Shown piece by piece: positions 1-9,017 of a stretch of 64,000 nucleotides of DNA. The stretch covers positions 1-64,000 of the forward strand of contig NZ_UIHC01000003.1 in assembly GCF_900499075.1 (NCBI RefSeq). The letters run 5' to 3'. The position numbers were made by a program, and so were the translations under genes. The stretch comes from Roseinatronobacter ekhonensis (GTDB lineage Bacteria > Pseudomonadota > Alphaproteobacteria > Rhodobacterales > Rhodobacteraceae). Position 1 is the stretch's first letter. Each line of letters begins with the position of its first letter. Below the pieces are notes generated by a model, which saw only the letters and a list, made by a program, of their open reading frames with translations, had not been told where the DNA came from and ran no database searches.

Positions 1-201
1 CTCAATCCAATTGAACGTCTTTGGGCGGTCTTGCACCATTATGTCACCCACAATCGCTACTACCGAAGTCAGAAGCAATTCGCCGACGCCATCCTTGCAT
101 TCATGCGTGAGACCATCCCGCAGGAATGGAAGAAATTCCGCGACAAGGTGTCAGATAACTTCCGCGTCATAACACACGAGAACTTTCGGGTTTTGGAGTA
201 G
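1..201 (+). mobile_element. IS630-family transposase, C-terminal fragment (cut by window edge)
   Basis: An open frame enters from the left edge and stops at 199-201, giving 66 residues. It begins LNPIERLW, the motif that carries the last acidic residue of the IS630/Tc1-type DDE catalytic triad, and continues with the charged C-terminal helix typical of that family (HNRYYRSQKQFADAI). The remainder lies outside the window, so completeness of the element is unknown. The next gene is read in the same frame directly after this stop and lacks its own N-terminus. The right end of the insertion sequence must therefore lie close to position 202. Terminal inverted repeats cannot be confirmed from one end. 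Confidence 0.85.
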
Positions 202-666
202 AAGAAGTATACCATTGAGAACGCGAAAATTATCGCGGAAAATCTTGAGCGTATTGGCCAAGATGCACCCGTTGTGGCTGTAGGGCATTCCGGTGGTGCG
301 GCGCAGTTGGCGCTTGCGCTTTCGTTTGGAAACGACATTGCTGACGAGGTGATCTTAGTCGCTTGTCCTTGCGACCTCGCTATGTGGCGAGAACTGAACC
401 CTCAGTGGCAAGAGGATACGATAGTTCGGTCTGTTTCACCTATAGATTTAAGTCCAGCTACTGCGGCTCATGTTACCATAATTTCTGGCAGCCAAGATGC
501 GATTACGCCAACTGCACTTAGTCAAAGCTATGCTGAACATCTGGAGGATTTGGGCATATCCAACGAACTTGTCGTCGTGCCGAACGGTGACCATTCCGGT
601 AATCGCGCCTTATCAACGGCATGGCTGGCCGCCATTTTTGCGGCCCGCGAAAGGCTTTCGGATTGA
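202..666 (+). pseudogene. alpha/beta hydrolase, 5'-truncated by the adjacent IS
   Basis: The frame is open from 202 and ends at 666. It encodes the C-terminal half of an alpha/beta hydrolase: a nucleophile elbow GHSGG (nucleotides about 283-297), an acid-bearing segment SGSQDAITP and a late NGDHSG that supplies the catalytic His. The N-terminal strands and oxyanion-hole region are missing. No plausible ribosome binding site precedes the first in-frame GTG at 274. The transposase stop lies immediately upstream in the same frame, so insertion most likely removed the 5' part. All three triad residues remain, but a folded enzyme is unlikely. Substrate is unknown. Confidence 0.75.
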
Positions 667-974
667 ATGGGCTGCGAACGCATTGCCACACCTTAATTAG
701 ACCATGGAGCAACAGGAGCGAACGGCAGCTTCGTCCCGCTTTGCTGCCACTCGCCACCTCAAAATGCTGCACGGTGCATGAATGGCCGGTTCCGGTGAGG
801 CAGCATTTCGGCGTCTTAACCGACAGCAGAGATTGCTTTTGCGCTGAGACTGCCCCCTTTGGCTATGGATTGGACGCATACGCGAAACACCCTACGTTGC
901 CCACAGAACGTGTTACAACCGATACTACGCGCCAATCATGTCGCCGTCGTCGCGGGCGGCATCAGGGGAACATC
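667..974. other. intergenic region without a recognisable gene
   Basis: This stretch of 308 bases separates the broken hydrolase from the RND adaptor. The adaptor frame stays open back to 621, but the translation there has no family resemblance, so I treat it as non-coding. A purine-rich AGGGGA at 964-969 is the likely ribosome binding site of the downstream gene. No clear promoter or terminator hairpin was identified. Confidence 0.5.
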
Positions 975-2150
975 ATGCGCCATTTATTACACCTGGCCCT
1001 GACGCTGGCCGTCATCGCTGGAACCGGTATTCTCTGGATTACCTACGTACCTTCCGCGGCGTCTTTTCTTGACCGTGTCGGCGTTGCCGGGTTTCTCAGG
1101 GTCGAGCCTGCGCAGGCCGAAAAATCCGGCGGCCGCGGAGGCTGGGGCGGTGGCGGCCCGACCCAAGTCGTGACCGCCACGGTCACGGATGCCGAAACGA
1201 GTGACGTGGTCGAGGCCATCGGCGATGGCGAGGCGTTGCGGTCGGCAATTCTGCGCACGGAGGTCGGCGGAGAGGTCGTCGAGGTCAATCACACGACTGG
1301 GGGCCGCGTAAAGGCCGGGACCGTGATATTGCAACTGAGCGCAGAGGCCGAGCGCATCGAGGTCGAGCGCGCGGAACTCTCACTGCAGGATGCCAGAGAC
1401 GAGGTTGAACGGATGTCGAGCCTTCAGGGCACGGGCTCGGTCAGCGAGGTGCGGCTTCGGGAAGCGCGCCTCGCCCTGCGGACTGCCGAACTGGACCTTA
1501 GGGAAGCAGCATACGAGCTTGACCGCCGGTCGATCCGGGCGCCCTTCGACGGCGAGATCGGGCTTATCGACATTGTCGTCGGTGACCGGATGTCGGCCGG
1601 TGAAGAGGTAACGTCCCTGACCGATCGCTCTGAGGTGCTGGTCGATTTTCGAGTACCGGAACGCGCGATCGGACTGTTGGAACTTGGCATGACGTTCGAA
1701 GCAAGGCCGCTCGGCTTTGCGGGCGCGCCGCTGGAGGGGACGATCCGGGCCGTTGACGGTGTTGTGAACCGCCGGAGCCGGACGATGAGGGTGCAGGGAA
1801 AATTGGACAACAGCCTCGATCGCCTGCGCGTCGGCATGGCATTTTCCGTGGTGCTACGCTTTCCCGGCGAGACATTGGCTGCGGTGAATCCGCTCGCCGT
1901 GCAATGGGGCTCGGAGGGCTCTTTTGTCTGGGTCGTACGCGACGGCACTGCGCAGCGCGTCTACGTCGGCATCCGTCAGCGGGACGCCGATCGGGTTTTG
2001 ATCGCCGGGGATATCGCGCCCGGTGAAAAGGTTGTTGTTGAGGGCGTACAGTCGCTCCGTCCCGGCGCCGAGGTAGCCATCGCACAAGAGGATGCATCTC
2101 TGCGCGCCGACGTGGACTCGCAAGACCGCGAGCGGGAGAACCCGACATGA
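975..2150 (+). CDS. RND efflux periplasmic adaptor (membrane fusion protein)
   Basis: This 391-residue adaptor belongs to the HlyD/AcrA-type family and bridges an inner-membrane RND pump to an outer-membrane channel. An N-terminal membrane anchor (about residues 4-24) is followed by a Gly-rich linker around residues 50-61. Next come a biotinyl-lipoyl half-motif, a helical hairpin (LSLQDARDEVERMSSLQG...LREARLALRTAEL) and the second lipoyl half (RSIRAPFDGEIGLIDIVVGD). Beta-barrel and membrane-proximal domains close the protein. The ATG at 975 is preferred over upstream in-frame starts because AGGGGA precedes it and a signal/anchor follows directly. The stop overlaps the pump start by 4 bases, indicating translational coupling. 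No TolC-like gene is in the cluster. Confidence 0.9.
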   Translation: MRHLLHLALTLAVIAGTGILWITYVPSAASFLDRVGVAGFLRVEPAQAEKSGGRGGWGGGGPTQVVTATVTDAETSDVVEAIGDGEALRSAILRTEVGGEVVEVNHTTGGRVKAGTVILQLSAEAERIEVERAELSLQDARDEVERMSSLQGTGSVSEVRLREARLALRTAELDLREAAYELDRRSIRAPFDGEIGLIDIVVGDRMSAGEEVTSLTDRSEVLVDFRVPERAIGLLELGMTFEARPLGFAGAPLEGTIRAVDGVVNRRSRTMRVQGKLDNSLDRLRVGMAFSVVLRFPGETLAAVNPLAVQWGSEGSFVWVVRDGTAQRVYVGIRQRDADRVLIAGDIAPGEKVVVEGVQSLRPGAEVAIAQEDASLRADVDSQDRERENPT

Positions 2151-5100
2151 GCGATCGGTCTGACAACGTTGCCGGTTCCGGCACAGCCCTCTTCGTACGA
2201 CGCCCGATCCTTGCGTTCGTGCTGAGTGCGTTGATCATCATGGCTGGCGCCGCCGCCATAATCGGAGTCGAGGTGCGAGAGCTTCCCGATGTGGATCGCC
2301 CCGTGATCACCATCACAACGCCCTATAGCGGCGCCTCGCCCGAAAGTGTCGATCAGGAAGTAACCGGCCGTATCGAAGGCGCGGTTGGCCGGGTCGCCGG
2401 TGTCCGCTCGATCTCGTCCAATTCCCGGTTCGGTCGGTCGCGCGTGACGCTGGAGTTCGACGACAACATCGACTTGGACGTGGCTGCGACCGATGTCCGA
2501 GACAACGTCGCCCGGATCGCAAATCAGCTTCCCGAGGGCGCGGACACACCCGAAGTCGTCAAGGCTGATGCAAACGCCCAGCCGGTCGTCCGTATCGCGG
2601 TGACCGCGGCGGGGCGATCGCCCCAAGACCTGACCCGCATTGTGCAGGATAGCGTAGAGGATAGGATTCTGTCGGTGAACGGCGTCGCCGATCTGCAGAT
2701 CTACGGCGATCGCGAGCCGATCTTTCGTGTGGACATCGATCAAAGAGCCCTAGCCGCGCGCGGCCTGACGCTGGCCGACATACGCCGTGCGCTACAGGAC
2801 GTGGCCTTCGACGCGCCGGCGGGGGATCTTTCGGGCGACAGTCAGACCATATCCGTACGCACAACCGCGACGGTGGCAACCACCGAAGGCTTCGAAAGGC
2901 TTCAGCTGGCACCGGATGTCAAGATCGGCGATGTCGCGACGGTGTCCCTCGGGCCCTCTCCGGACGAGACACTTCTTCGGGCGAACGGACAGACCGGCAT
3001 CGGCCTGGGCGTGATCCGTCAGGCGACATCGAACACGCTGGAGATTTCGGCGGCTGTGCAGTCTGAGGTCGAGGCACTACAGGAGGTCCTGCCGTCGGAT
3101 GTCTCGATCTTCGTGACGTCGGATGACGCGGTGTTCATCCGGGGCTCGATCGAGGAGGTACTGAAAACGCTCGGACTGGCGATCGGGATTGTCGTTCTGG
3201 TGATCTTCCTGTTCCTGCGCGACGCCCGCGCAACGCTGGTGCCCGCGCTGACCATGCCCGTCGCCTTGATCGGCACGGTGGCCGCGATCTACATCGTCGG
3301 CTTTTCGGTGAATATCCTGACGCTTCTGGCGCTCGTACTTGCCACGGGCATGGTGGTCGATGACGCCATCGTGGTGCTAGAGAATATCGTGCGCCGCCGG
3401 TCCGAGGGCATGGGACCGCGTGCGGCCGCCGTGCTGGGCACGCGGCAGGTTTTCTTTGCCGTCGTCACGACAACGGCAACCCTTGCGGCAGTCTTCGTGC
3501 CGCTTTCTTTCCTGCCGGGGCAGGCAGGCGGGCTCTTTCGCGAATTCGGCTTCACGCTCGCAATGGCTGTGGCGCTGTCTTCAGTGGTGGCCCTGACGCT
3601 GTGCCCCGTGCTGGCCAGCTTCCTTCTGAAGCCGCCGAAGACCAATCCGCGGGGCCCTCTTGTGTGGCTCGGGAACCAGCTTGCCACGACCTACCGGACC
3701 ACGCTGCGTGCGGCGCTTGCCATGCCTATGGTCATCGTGGCCGCGGCGGGCATGTTCGCCGCGACGGCCTTTTTCATGTTTGGGGACCTCCGTCAGGAGC
3801 TGACCCCGCGAGAGGACCGGGCGGTTGCGCTGTTGTCGGTGTCCGCGCCGCAGGGCGTGTCACTCGACTACACGACCCGCAAAATGCGCGAGATCGAGGC
3901 CCTGATCGAACCGCTGCAGGAAAGCGGCGAGGTGGAAAACATCTTTTCCATCACCGGGTTCGGCTCTGACAATCGCGGTTTCATGGTGTTCAGTCTTGTG
4001 CCGTGGGAGGACCGGATCCGCAGTCAGGATGAGATCGTGGGAGAGATCAATCGCAATTTGGGCGGTGTGATCGGTGTCCGCGCTTTTGCGATCCAACCGA
4101 ATTCGCTGGGCATTCGCGGCGGCGGGCGCGGGTTGACCTTCGCAATCACCGGCGACAACTACGACCAACTTGCCAATGTGTCGGACCGCCTGGTTAGACG
4201 GATGCAAGAGAACCCGGCCTTTGGCAACGTCCGGTTGAACTATGAAACGACCCAGCCGCAACTCTTCGTGCAGATCGACCGCGAACGGGCCTCCGATCTC
4301 GGGATCAACATATCCGGCCTTGGCGAAGCTCTCCGCGCCGTCCTGGACGGGCGCACTGTCGGGTCGGTTTTCATTGACGATGAGGATTATGACATACAGA
4401 TGGTCTCGACATCGGATCCGGTGAACGATCCGGGCGACCTGCAAAATATCTTCGTGCAGACGGACGACGGGTCGACCGTCCCGATGTCGAGCTTCGTGAC
4501 GCTGGAAGAGCGTGCCGTAGCGCCGGAACTGGAGCGGGAAGGTCAAAACCGTTCGGTCGAGATCTCTGCGGGATTGACGCCGCAGCTGGCGCTTGGCGAT
4601 GCGCTTGCTCAGGTAAAAAGCCTTGCCGAGGAGGAACTGGCAGAAGAGAATCGGATCGTCCCGCTGGCCGAGGCCGCGACGCTGGATCAAACTGCCTCGG
4701 GTCTGCTGCTTACCTTCGGCTTTGCCATTGCGGTTGTCTTTCTTGTACTCTCCGCGCAGTTCGAAAGCTTCGTATCGGCTGTCGTCGTTATGGTCACGGT
4801 GCCCATGGGGCTGGCTTGCGCGATCTTTGCGCTGCTGTTTTTCGGTTTGTCCCTCAACGTCTATTCGCAGATTGGACTGGTGATGCTTATCGGGATCATG
4901 GCCAAGAACGGCATCCTGATCGTGGAGTTCGCCAATCAGCTGCGTGACGAGGGTGCGGACGTGCGCGATGCGATCCTCGATGCGTCCACCATCCGCCTGC
5001 GCCCCGTCATGATGACCATGACTTCAACGGTTCTTGGTGGCGTCCCGCTGATCCTGTCGGCAGGTGCGGGCGCAGAGGCGCGCGAAGCACTCGGCTTTGT

Positions 5101-5242
5101 GATCGTTGGTGGACTGGGTCTGGCGACGCTCTTCACGCTGTACCTGACGCCTGTCGCCTACCTGTTGATGGCAAGACTGTCGAAGCCCCGGGCGGAGTCG
5201 GAACGTCAGTTGCGCGCAGAGCTGGGCGAAGCCGCATCCTGA
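2147..5242 (+). CDS. RND efflux permease (HAE1/AcrB-type)
   Basis: This is a 1031-residue inner-membrane proton/drug antiporter of normal length for the AcrB/MexB-like HAE1 family. Two halves of six transmembrane helices flank large periplasmic loops. The proton-relay residues are present: the TM4 Asp pair in GMVVDDAIVVLEN (D405, D406) and the TM10 Lys in GIMAKNGILIVEF (K920). The ATGA overlap with the adaptor shows a two-gene operon. An outer-membrane factor must come from elsewhere in the genome. Substrate cannot be deduced. The operon lies between two insertion-sequence remnants, which suggests it was acquired or mobilised. Confidence 0.95.
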   Translation: MSDRSDNVAGSGTALFVRRPILAFVLSALIIMAGAAAIIGVEVRELPDVDRPVITITTPYSGASPESVDQEVTGRIEGAVGRVAGVRSISSNSRFGRSRVTLEFDDNIDLDVAATDVRDNVARIANQLPEGADTPEVVKADANAQPVVRIAVTAAGRSPQDLTRIVQDSVEDRILSVNGVADLQIYGDREPIFRVDIDQRALAARGLTLADIRRALQDVAFDAPAGDLSGDSQTISVRTTATVATTEGFERLQLAPDVKIGDVATVSLGPSPDETLLRANGQTGIGLGVIRQATSNTLEISAAVQSEVEALQEVLPSDVSIFVTSDDAVFIRGSIEEVLKTLGLAIGIVVLVIFLFLRDARATLVPALTMPVALIGTVAAIYIVGFSVNILTLLALVLATGMVVDDAIVVLENIVRRRSEGMGPRAAAVLGTRQVFFAVVTTTATLAAVFVPLSFLPGQAGGLFREFGFTLAMAVALSSVVALTLCPVLASFLLKPPKTNPRGPLVWLGNQLATTYRTTLRAALAMPMVIVAAAGMFAATAFFMFGDLRQELTPREDRAVALLSVSAPQGVSLDYTTRKMREIEALIEPLQESGEVENIFSITGFGSDNRGFMVFSLVPWEDRIRSQDEIVGEINRNLGGVIGVRAFAIQPNSLGIRGGGRGLTFAITGDNYDQLANVSDRLVRRMQENPAFGNVRLNYETTQPQLFVQIDRERASDLGINISGLGEALRAVLDGRTVGSVFIDDEDYDIQMVSTSDPVNDPGDLQNIFVQTDDGSTVPMSSFVTLEERAVAPELEREGQNRSVEISAGLTPQLALGDALAQVKSLAEEELAEENRIVPLAEAATLDQTASGLLLTFGFAIAVVFLVLSAQFESFVSAVVVMVTVPMGLACAIFALLFFGLSLNVYSQIGLVMLIGIMAKNGILIVEFANQLRDEGADVRDAILDASTIRLRPVMMTMTSTVLGGVPLILSAGAGAEAREALGFVIVGGLGLATLFTLYLTPVAYLLMARLSKPRAESERQLRAELGEAAS

Positions 5243-5546
5243 AGCTGGACTGACCTTCACGGGCTGGAGGCTGTGCCCGCCCTCAAGGGGAGCATGTGTG
5301 GGCGTCCCCTGCATTGCAGGCGTTTTCCGGCGATTATCCGCAGTCTTTTGTCAGAACGGTCGTGTGTCCCGCCTGTTTGCGTGACGGCATTGGTGTCACT
5401 GGCTCTGATCGGTCCGCAAGCGAGGTTCCAACGGTTTATCGACCTTGGAAGAGGGCCGCTGACATTCCCGGAGTGTCTTTACTTTTGGTTGACTGAATTC
5501 CACATCACCCCACCAACGTCTTACAACTCGTGGGCAGCTGGCGCGG
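5243..5546. other. intergenic region after the RND operon
   Basis: These 304 bases follow the RND permease. Short open frames exist on both strands, but none has a recognisable product, start context or codon pattern. No strong terminator hairpin with a T-tract was found. The region adjoins the IS110 remnant and is probably degenerate mobile-element or island DNA. Confidence 0.4.
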
Positions 5547-5774
5547 TTAGACCGCTGGCTGCCTGTATTCTTGTTTCTTGGCAAGCATCGCCCAGATAAC
5601 CCTTGCTGCTTTGTTGGTCATGGCTGTCGTCGCCAGCCGGAACGGCTTGTCTGCAATGATCTTATCGGTCCACATATCCACTTTCACGGGCGAACGCTTT
5701 GGCATTACAGCCCGAGATGTCATACCAACGACTAACAGCTTGCGAATATTGTGTCTGTGCTCCAGCCACGGCAT
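5547..5774 (-). mobile_element. IS110-family transposase remnant (C-terminal end)
   Basis: The minus-strand frame encodes about 75 residues resembling the C-terminus of IS110-type (DEDD) transposases: NIRKLLVVGMTSRAV, then DKIIADKPFRLATTAMTNK and ARVIWAMLAKKQEYRQP. These correspond to the family's conserved 'rKLLv.Ga', 'kp.kvaavAlaNK' and 'ariiWall' segments. The catalytic N-terminal RuvC-like domain and the Ser motif are absent, so this is a dead fragment. The frame can be followed only a few codons upstream of 5774 before it meets the hydratase gene region. It marks the right side of the RND island. Confidence 0.75.
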
Positions 5775-5809
5775 GGTCGCCTGTATCCAACCCGTGAAAG
5801 GCGCAGCGC

Positions 5810-6529
5810 ATGAGTACGATCACGACCCTGACGCAGGCGCTGCTAGACGCCCGAGCCTCCGGATTGCGCGCCGATGCCTCTGCCTTGCCCGCACCGGACT
5901 ACCAGCAGGCACTTGCCGTGCAGCGCGCCGTACAAGCCCAAATCGGACCGGTGGGCGGCTTCAAGGTGGCGCGAAGGGCCGAGGGGCCGCCAGTCATCGC
6001 GCCGATTCCGGCGCAAAAGACCTGCCCGAACGGTGCCTCCCTCCCCGTCCGGGACCGGCTTGGCTTTGAACTCGAAATCGGGTTCGACGTGATCGCCCCG
6101 CCGGGCCCGGACCCGATGTCAGACCCCGTCCGGGTATTTCGACCCCGTATTGTGCTGGAAATCGTCGATACACGCCTGTCGGGCGCCGAGGATGAGGCAC
6201 TGATGAAACTGGCGGATATGCAGATCAATGACGGGTTGGTGCTTGGCCCCGCGCTGGACAACTGGACGGGGCAAGATTTCTGCCAGCTCGACGCGCGCCT
6301 GACATGCGGATCGCAGACAGTGCTTTGCGGGGACGCCACGGTCCCCGGCGGTTCTGCACTGGCCAATCTGGCCTTGCTTTGCGCGCATTTGGGGGATCAT
6401 TGCGGCGGGCTGCACATCGGGCAGACTGTGATTACAGGCTCTATCTCGGGGCTGCACTACTTCGCAGCAGGAACCGATATAGCAGGGCATGTCGCGGGGT
6501 TCGGCGCAATCAGATGTCGGTTCTGCTGA
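5810..6529 (+). CDS. 2-keto-4-pentenoate hydratase/decarboxylase-family protein (MhpD/DmpH-like)
   Basis: This is a 239-residue member of the fumarylacetoacetase-fold hydratase/decarboxylase family, which normally hydrates 2-oxopent-4-enoate or decarboxylates 2-oxo-hex-3-enedioate with a divalent metal. The family pattern is visible: GGFKVARR near residues 48-55, the metal-site segment LGFELEIGFDV (acidic residues about 83-89), a second acidic segment (VLEIVDTRLSG) and the closing region with GSISGLHYFAAGTDI. It is slightly shorter than the usual 255-270 residues. It converges with and overlaps the LysR gene by 20 bases. With the neighbouring hydantoinase and amidase it could process a ring-opened unsaturated keto acid. 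The exact substrate is unknown. Confidence 0.75.
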   Translation: MSTITTLTQALLDARASGLRADASALPAPDYQQALAVQRAVQAQIGPVGGFKVARRAEGPPVIAPIPAQKTCPNGASLPVRDRLGFELEIGFDVIAPPGPDPMSDPVRVFRPRIVLEIVDTRLSGAEDEALMKLADMQINDGLVLGPALDNWTGQDFCQLDARLTCGSQTVLCGDATVPGGSALANLALLCAHLGDHCGGLHIGQTVITGSISGLHYFAAGTDIAGHVAGFGAIRCRFC

Positions 6530-7457
6530 TCGGTTTGGCGCGGGCTTCGACCAGCCGTTGCTGTGTGCGCGCCACAAGGAATTCGGACACCCGCCGCGCG
6601 GCGCGCGACAGCGACCTGCGCGCATCGATCACAACAGAGATTGTCGGCGCGGCCAGACCTTTGTCCGAGAGGGGAAGAAACAGCAAGTCACCGCGCGACA
6701 ATTCCGGCAGCGCATCCAGCTCCGAGGTGATCATCGCGACCGCCCCTTTGCGCAACGCGCCCTTGAGCAATTGAATCGAATTCGACGCCATCACCGGCGC
6801 GTTCTCGTCAAAGAACCACGCAAAGCGGTCGTCAAGATACTGGCGCGTCGGCAGCAGCGTGCTTTGCGCGACCAGCGCGTGGCCGTTGACCTGCGCAAGA
6901 GACGTTGTTGACGTCCGGGCCAGCGGATGACCCGGTGCCACGATGCAGCCAAAGCGCAGCTTGTCCGACCAGACCACATGCTGGTGCCGCAGCCGTGGCA
7001 GGTTGAAGGCCATTACAACTTCCACGGTGCCTTCATCCAGTTGCCGCGCGGCCTCTGACGGGGCCATGATCTCGACAGTCAGCCGGATGTTGGGATGCGT
7101 GCTGAGAAGCCAGTCATGCAATTCCTCCAGCATCCCGTTGGCCAGACTATCCATCGCCGCCAAGCGCACGCTGCCACCCTCTTGTCCGCGAATCTCCTGA
7201 AGGTCGGTTTCCAGCCGCTCCGCATCGGTGTTCCAGCGCCGCGCCAGAACGACCACGGCTTCGCCCGCCGCCGTGGGTCGCATACCCCGCGGGTGGCGTT
7301 CGAACAGCGGTGCGCGATTCACTTCTTCCAGTGCCTTAATATGCCTGTCGATCGCCGAAGCTGCGATTCCCAGTGCGCGGGATGCAGCCTGAACCGATCC
7401 ATGTTCTGCGACCGCCTCTACATACAGCAAAGGCCTTGGAACAAGATGAAATTTCAT
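6510..7457 (-). CDS. LysR-family transcriptional regulator
   Basis: This 315-residue LysR-type regulator has an N-terminal winged helix-turn-helix at about residues 8-65 (YVEAVAEHGSVQAASRALG, then IDRHIKALEEVNRAPLFER) and a C-terminal periplasmic-binding-like effector domain. It is transcribed divergently from the hydantoinase gene, the classical arrangement for LysR control of a catabolic operon. The start at 7457 gives a full helix-turn-helix with no surplus N-terminus. A 9-bp inverted repeat at 7474-7498, just upstream of its start, is a good autoregulatory operator candidate. The probable inducer is an intermediate of the cluster, but nothing in the sequence identifies it. Confidence 0.9.
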   Translation of the reverse strand: MKFHLVPRPLLYVEAVAEHGSVQAASRALGIAASAIDRHIKALEEVNRAPLFERHPRGMRPTAAGEAVVVLARRWNTDAERLETDLQEIRGQEGGSVRLAAMDSLANGMLEELHDWLLSTHPNIRLTVEIMAPSEAARQLDEGTVEVVMAFNLPRLRHQHVVWSDKLRFGCIVAPGHPLARTSTTSLAQVNGHALVAQSTLLPTRQYLDDRFAWFFDENAPVMASNSIQLLKGALRKGAVAMITSELDALPELSRGDLLFLPLSDKGLAAPTISVVIDARRSLSRAARRVSEFLVARTQQRLVEARAKPISRTDI

Positions 7458-7473
7458 GCAAAACCTCGTTTTT

Positions 7474-7498
7474 CTGCGTTCTTATTTCGAGAATGCAG
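7474..7498. promoter_or_regulatory. inverted repeat upstream of the LysR gene, candidate operator
   Basis: Arms CTGCGTTCT and AGAATGCAG (8 of 9 positions complementary) are separated by a 7-base AT-rich spacer. The site starts 17 bases upstream of the LysR start codon in the divergent LysR/hydantoinase intergenic region. This is a typical position for an autorepression or recall site. The assignment to this LysR protein is inferred from position. Confidence 0.5.
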
Positions 7499-7509
7499 AG
7501 TTGCCTATT

Positions 7510-7525
7510 TTGCCATATTTCGCAA
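7510..7525. promoter_or_regulatory. LysR-box-like dyad in the hydantoinase promoter
   Basis: The sequence TTGCCATATTTCGCAA has TTGC and GCAA arms around an AT-rich centre, close to the T-N11-A layout of LysR sites. It lies about 98 bases upstream of the hydantoinase start and 12 bases from the stronger 7474-7498 dyad. It could be the activation site. Confidence 0.35.
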
Positions 7526-7622
7526 TCCATTCGATCGCTACGCTTTTGGCAACCGACACTGCCATCGACGGGGCGACCGATGATATCACTGTTCCCAGCC
7601 ATCCTATTCTCGCAGGACCGCC

Positions 7623-9017
7623 ATGGATTTTGACACCGTCATTCACGGTGCGCGGGTGGTGTCGTCCAGTGGGGCTACCAACTGCGATGTCGGCATCCTC
7701 GACGGGCGCATCGCTGCGTTGGGCGCCGGTTTGAACGGCGTGGAGAGTATTGATGCCGAGGGCCTGATAGCCCTGCCGGGAGGGATCGACAGCCATGTGC
7801 ACATCGCGCAGCCTTCCGGGCCGGGTATCGAGATGGCGGATGATTTTGCGTCCGCAACCCGCGCCGCAGCCTGCGGCGGCAACACGACCGTTATGCCGTT
7901 CTGCCTGCCCGATGACGGCCAGACGCTGCGAGAGGCCGCCGCAGCTTATCTGGCCAAGGCGCAGGGGCAATGCCTGACCGATGTGTCGTTCCATCTTATC
8001 GTGAAATCCGCCGATCCGGTGACACTGGGCCAAGATCTGCCCGCTCTCATCGCGCTGGGCATGACCAGTTTCAAGGTGTTCATGACATATCGGGGCATGC
8101 GCCTGACCGATGCAGAGATCTTGCGGGTCATGGATGTGGCCCGCGAACACGGCGCGCTTACGATGGTGCATGCCGAGAACGAGGACGCGATAGAGTTTCT
8201 GCGCGAGAAGGCTGAACGGTCCGGGCGCACCCAGCCGGTTCAACACGCACGCACGCGCCCGGTGCCGGTCGAGCGCGAAGCCACGCACCGCGCCACCACG
8301 CTGGCCGAGGTCGCGGACGTGCCGGTCATGATCGTGCATGTTTCCAACGGGGCTGCGCTTGACGAAATTCAGCGTGCGCGGGCCCGCGGGGTGCGCGTTC
8401 TTGCCGAGACCTGCCCGCAATACATCACGCTCACGGCAGACGATCTGGATCGCGCCGGCTTTGAGGGGGCCAAGTGGGTCTGCTCACCGCCGCCGCGCGA
8501 TACACAAGAGCAAGCCGCAATATGGGCCGGTCTGGAACAAGGCGCCTTCGATGTGTTCTCGTCCGACCATTGCCCGTTCCGGTTTGCCGACACGGCCGGA
8601 AAGGACGCGCCCGGCGCGCGCGCGTCGTTCCGCAACATCCCCAATGGCATTCCCGGTGTCGAAACCCGCCTTCCGATCCTGTTTTCGGAAGGTGTCGGCA
8701 AGGGGCGCATCAGCCTGGAGGCGTTTGCCGCGCTGACGGCGACCAACCATGCGCGCATCTACGGACTGGACCGAAAGGGATCAATCGCCATCGGCAAGGA
8801 CGCCGATATCGTGCTTTGGGATCCGGCGATGACGCGCAAGGTCACGCAGGATGATCTGCATCACGGTTCTGATTATACGCCTTGGGAAGGCTTTGACGTC
8901 ACCGGCTGGCCGGTCCGCACCATCTTGCGCGGCCGGACCGTGATGCTGAACGGAATCCCACAAGGCAGTCCCGAAGGTGTGCATGTCGCCCGAACAAAAC
9001 CGCAGGTGATGCCATGA
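7623..9017 (+). CDS. hydantoinase/dihydropyrimidinase-family amidohydrolase
   Basis: This 464-residue cyclic amidohydrolase should hydrolyse a hydantoin, dihydropyrimidine or related ring to its carbamoyl acid using a binuclear metal centre. All ligands can be placed: H58 and H60 in the DSHVH motif, the bridging carboxylated lysine K151 (TSFKVFMTYRG), H183 (MVHAEN), H239 (IVHVSN) and D315 (SSDHCPF). Length fits D-hydantoinase and PydB-type enzymes. It is the first gene of the cluster divergent from LysR, and its stop overlaps the racemase-family gene by 4 bases. Allantoinase or dihydroorotase are less likely because of the length and the FKVFM motif. True substrate is not decided. Confidence 0.88.
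   Translation: MDFDTVIHGARVVSSSGATNCDVGILDGRIAALGAGLNGVESIDAEGLIALPGGIDSHVHIAQPSGPGIEMADDFASATRAAACGGNTTVMPFCLPDDGQTLREAAAAYLAKAQGQCLTDVSFHLIVKSADPVTLGQDLPALIALGMTSFKVFMTYRGMRLTDAEILRVMDVAREHGALTMVHAENEDAIEFLREKAERSGRTQPVQHARTRPVPVEREATHRATTLAEVADVPVMIVHVSNGAALDEIQRARARGVRVLAETCPQYITLTADDLDRAGFEGAKWVCSPPPRDTQEQAAIWAGLEQGAFDVFSSDHCPFRFADTAGKDAPGARASFRNIPNGIPGVETRLPILFSEGVGKGRISLEAFAALTATNHARIYGLDRKGSIAIGKDADIVLWDPAMTRKVTQDDLHHGSDYTPWEGFDVTGWPVRTILRGRTVMLNGIPQGSPEGVHVARTKPQVMP

Noticed and set aside
621-974. N-terminal extension of the RND adaptor
   Set aside because: About 118 extra codons are open, but they lack similarity and the ribosome site and membrane anchor both support the start at 975.
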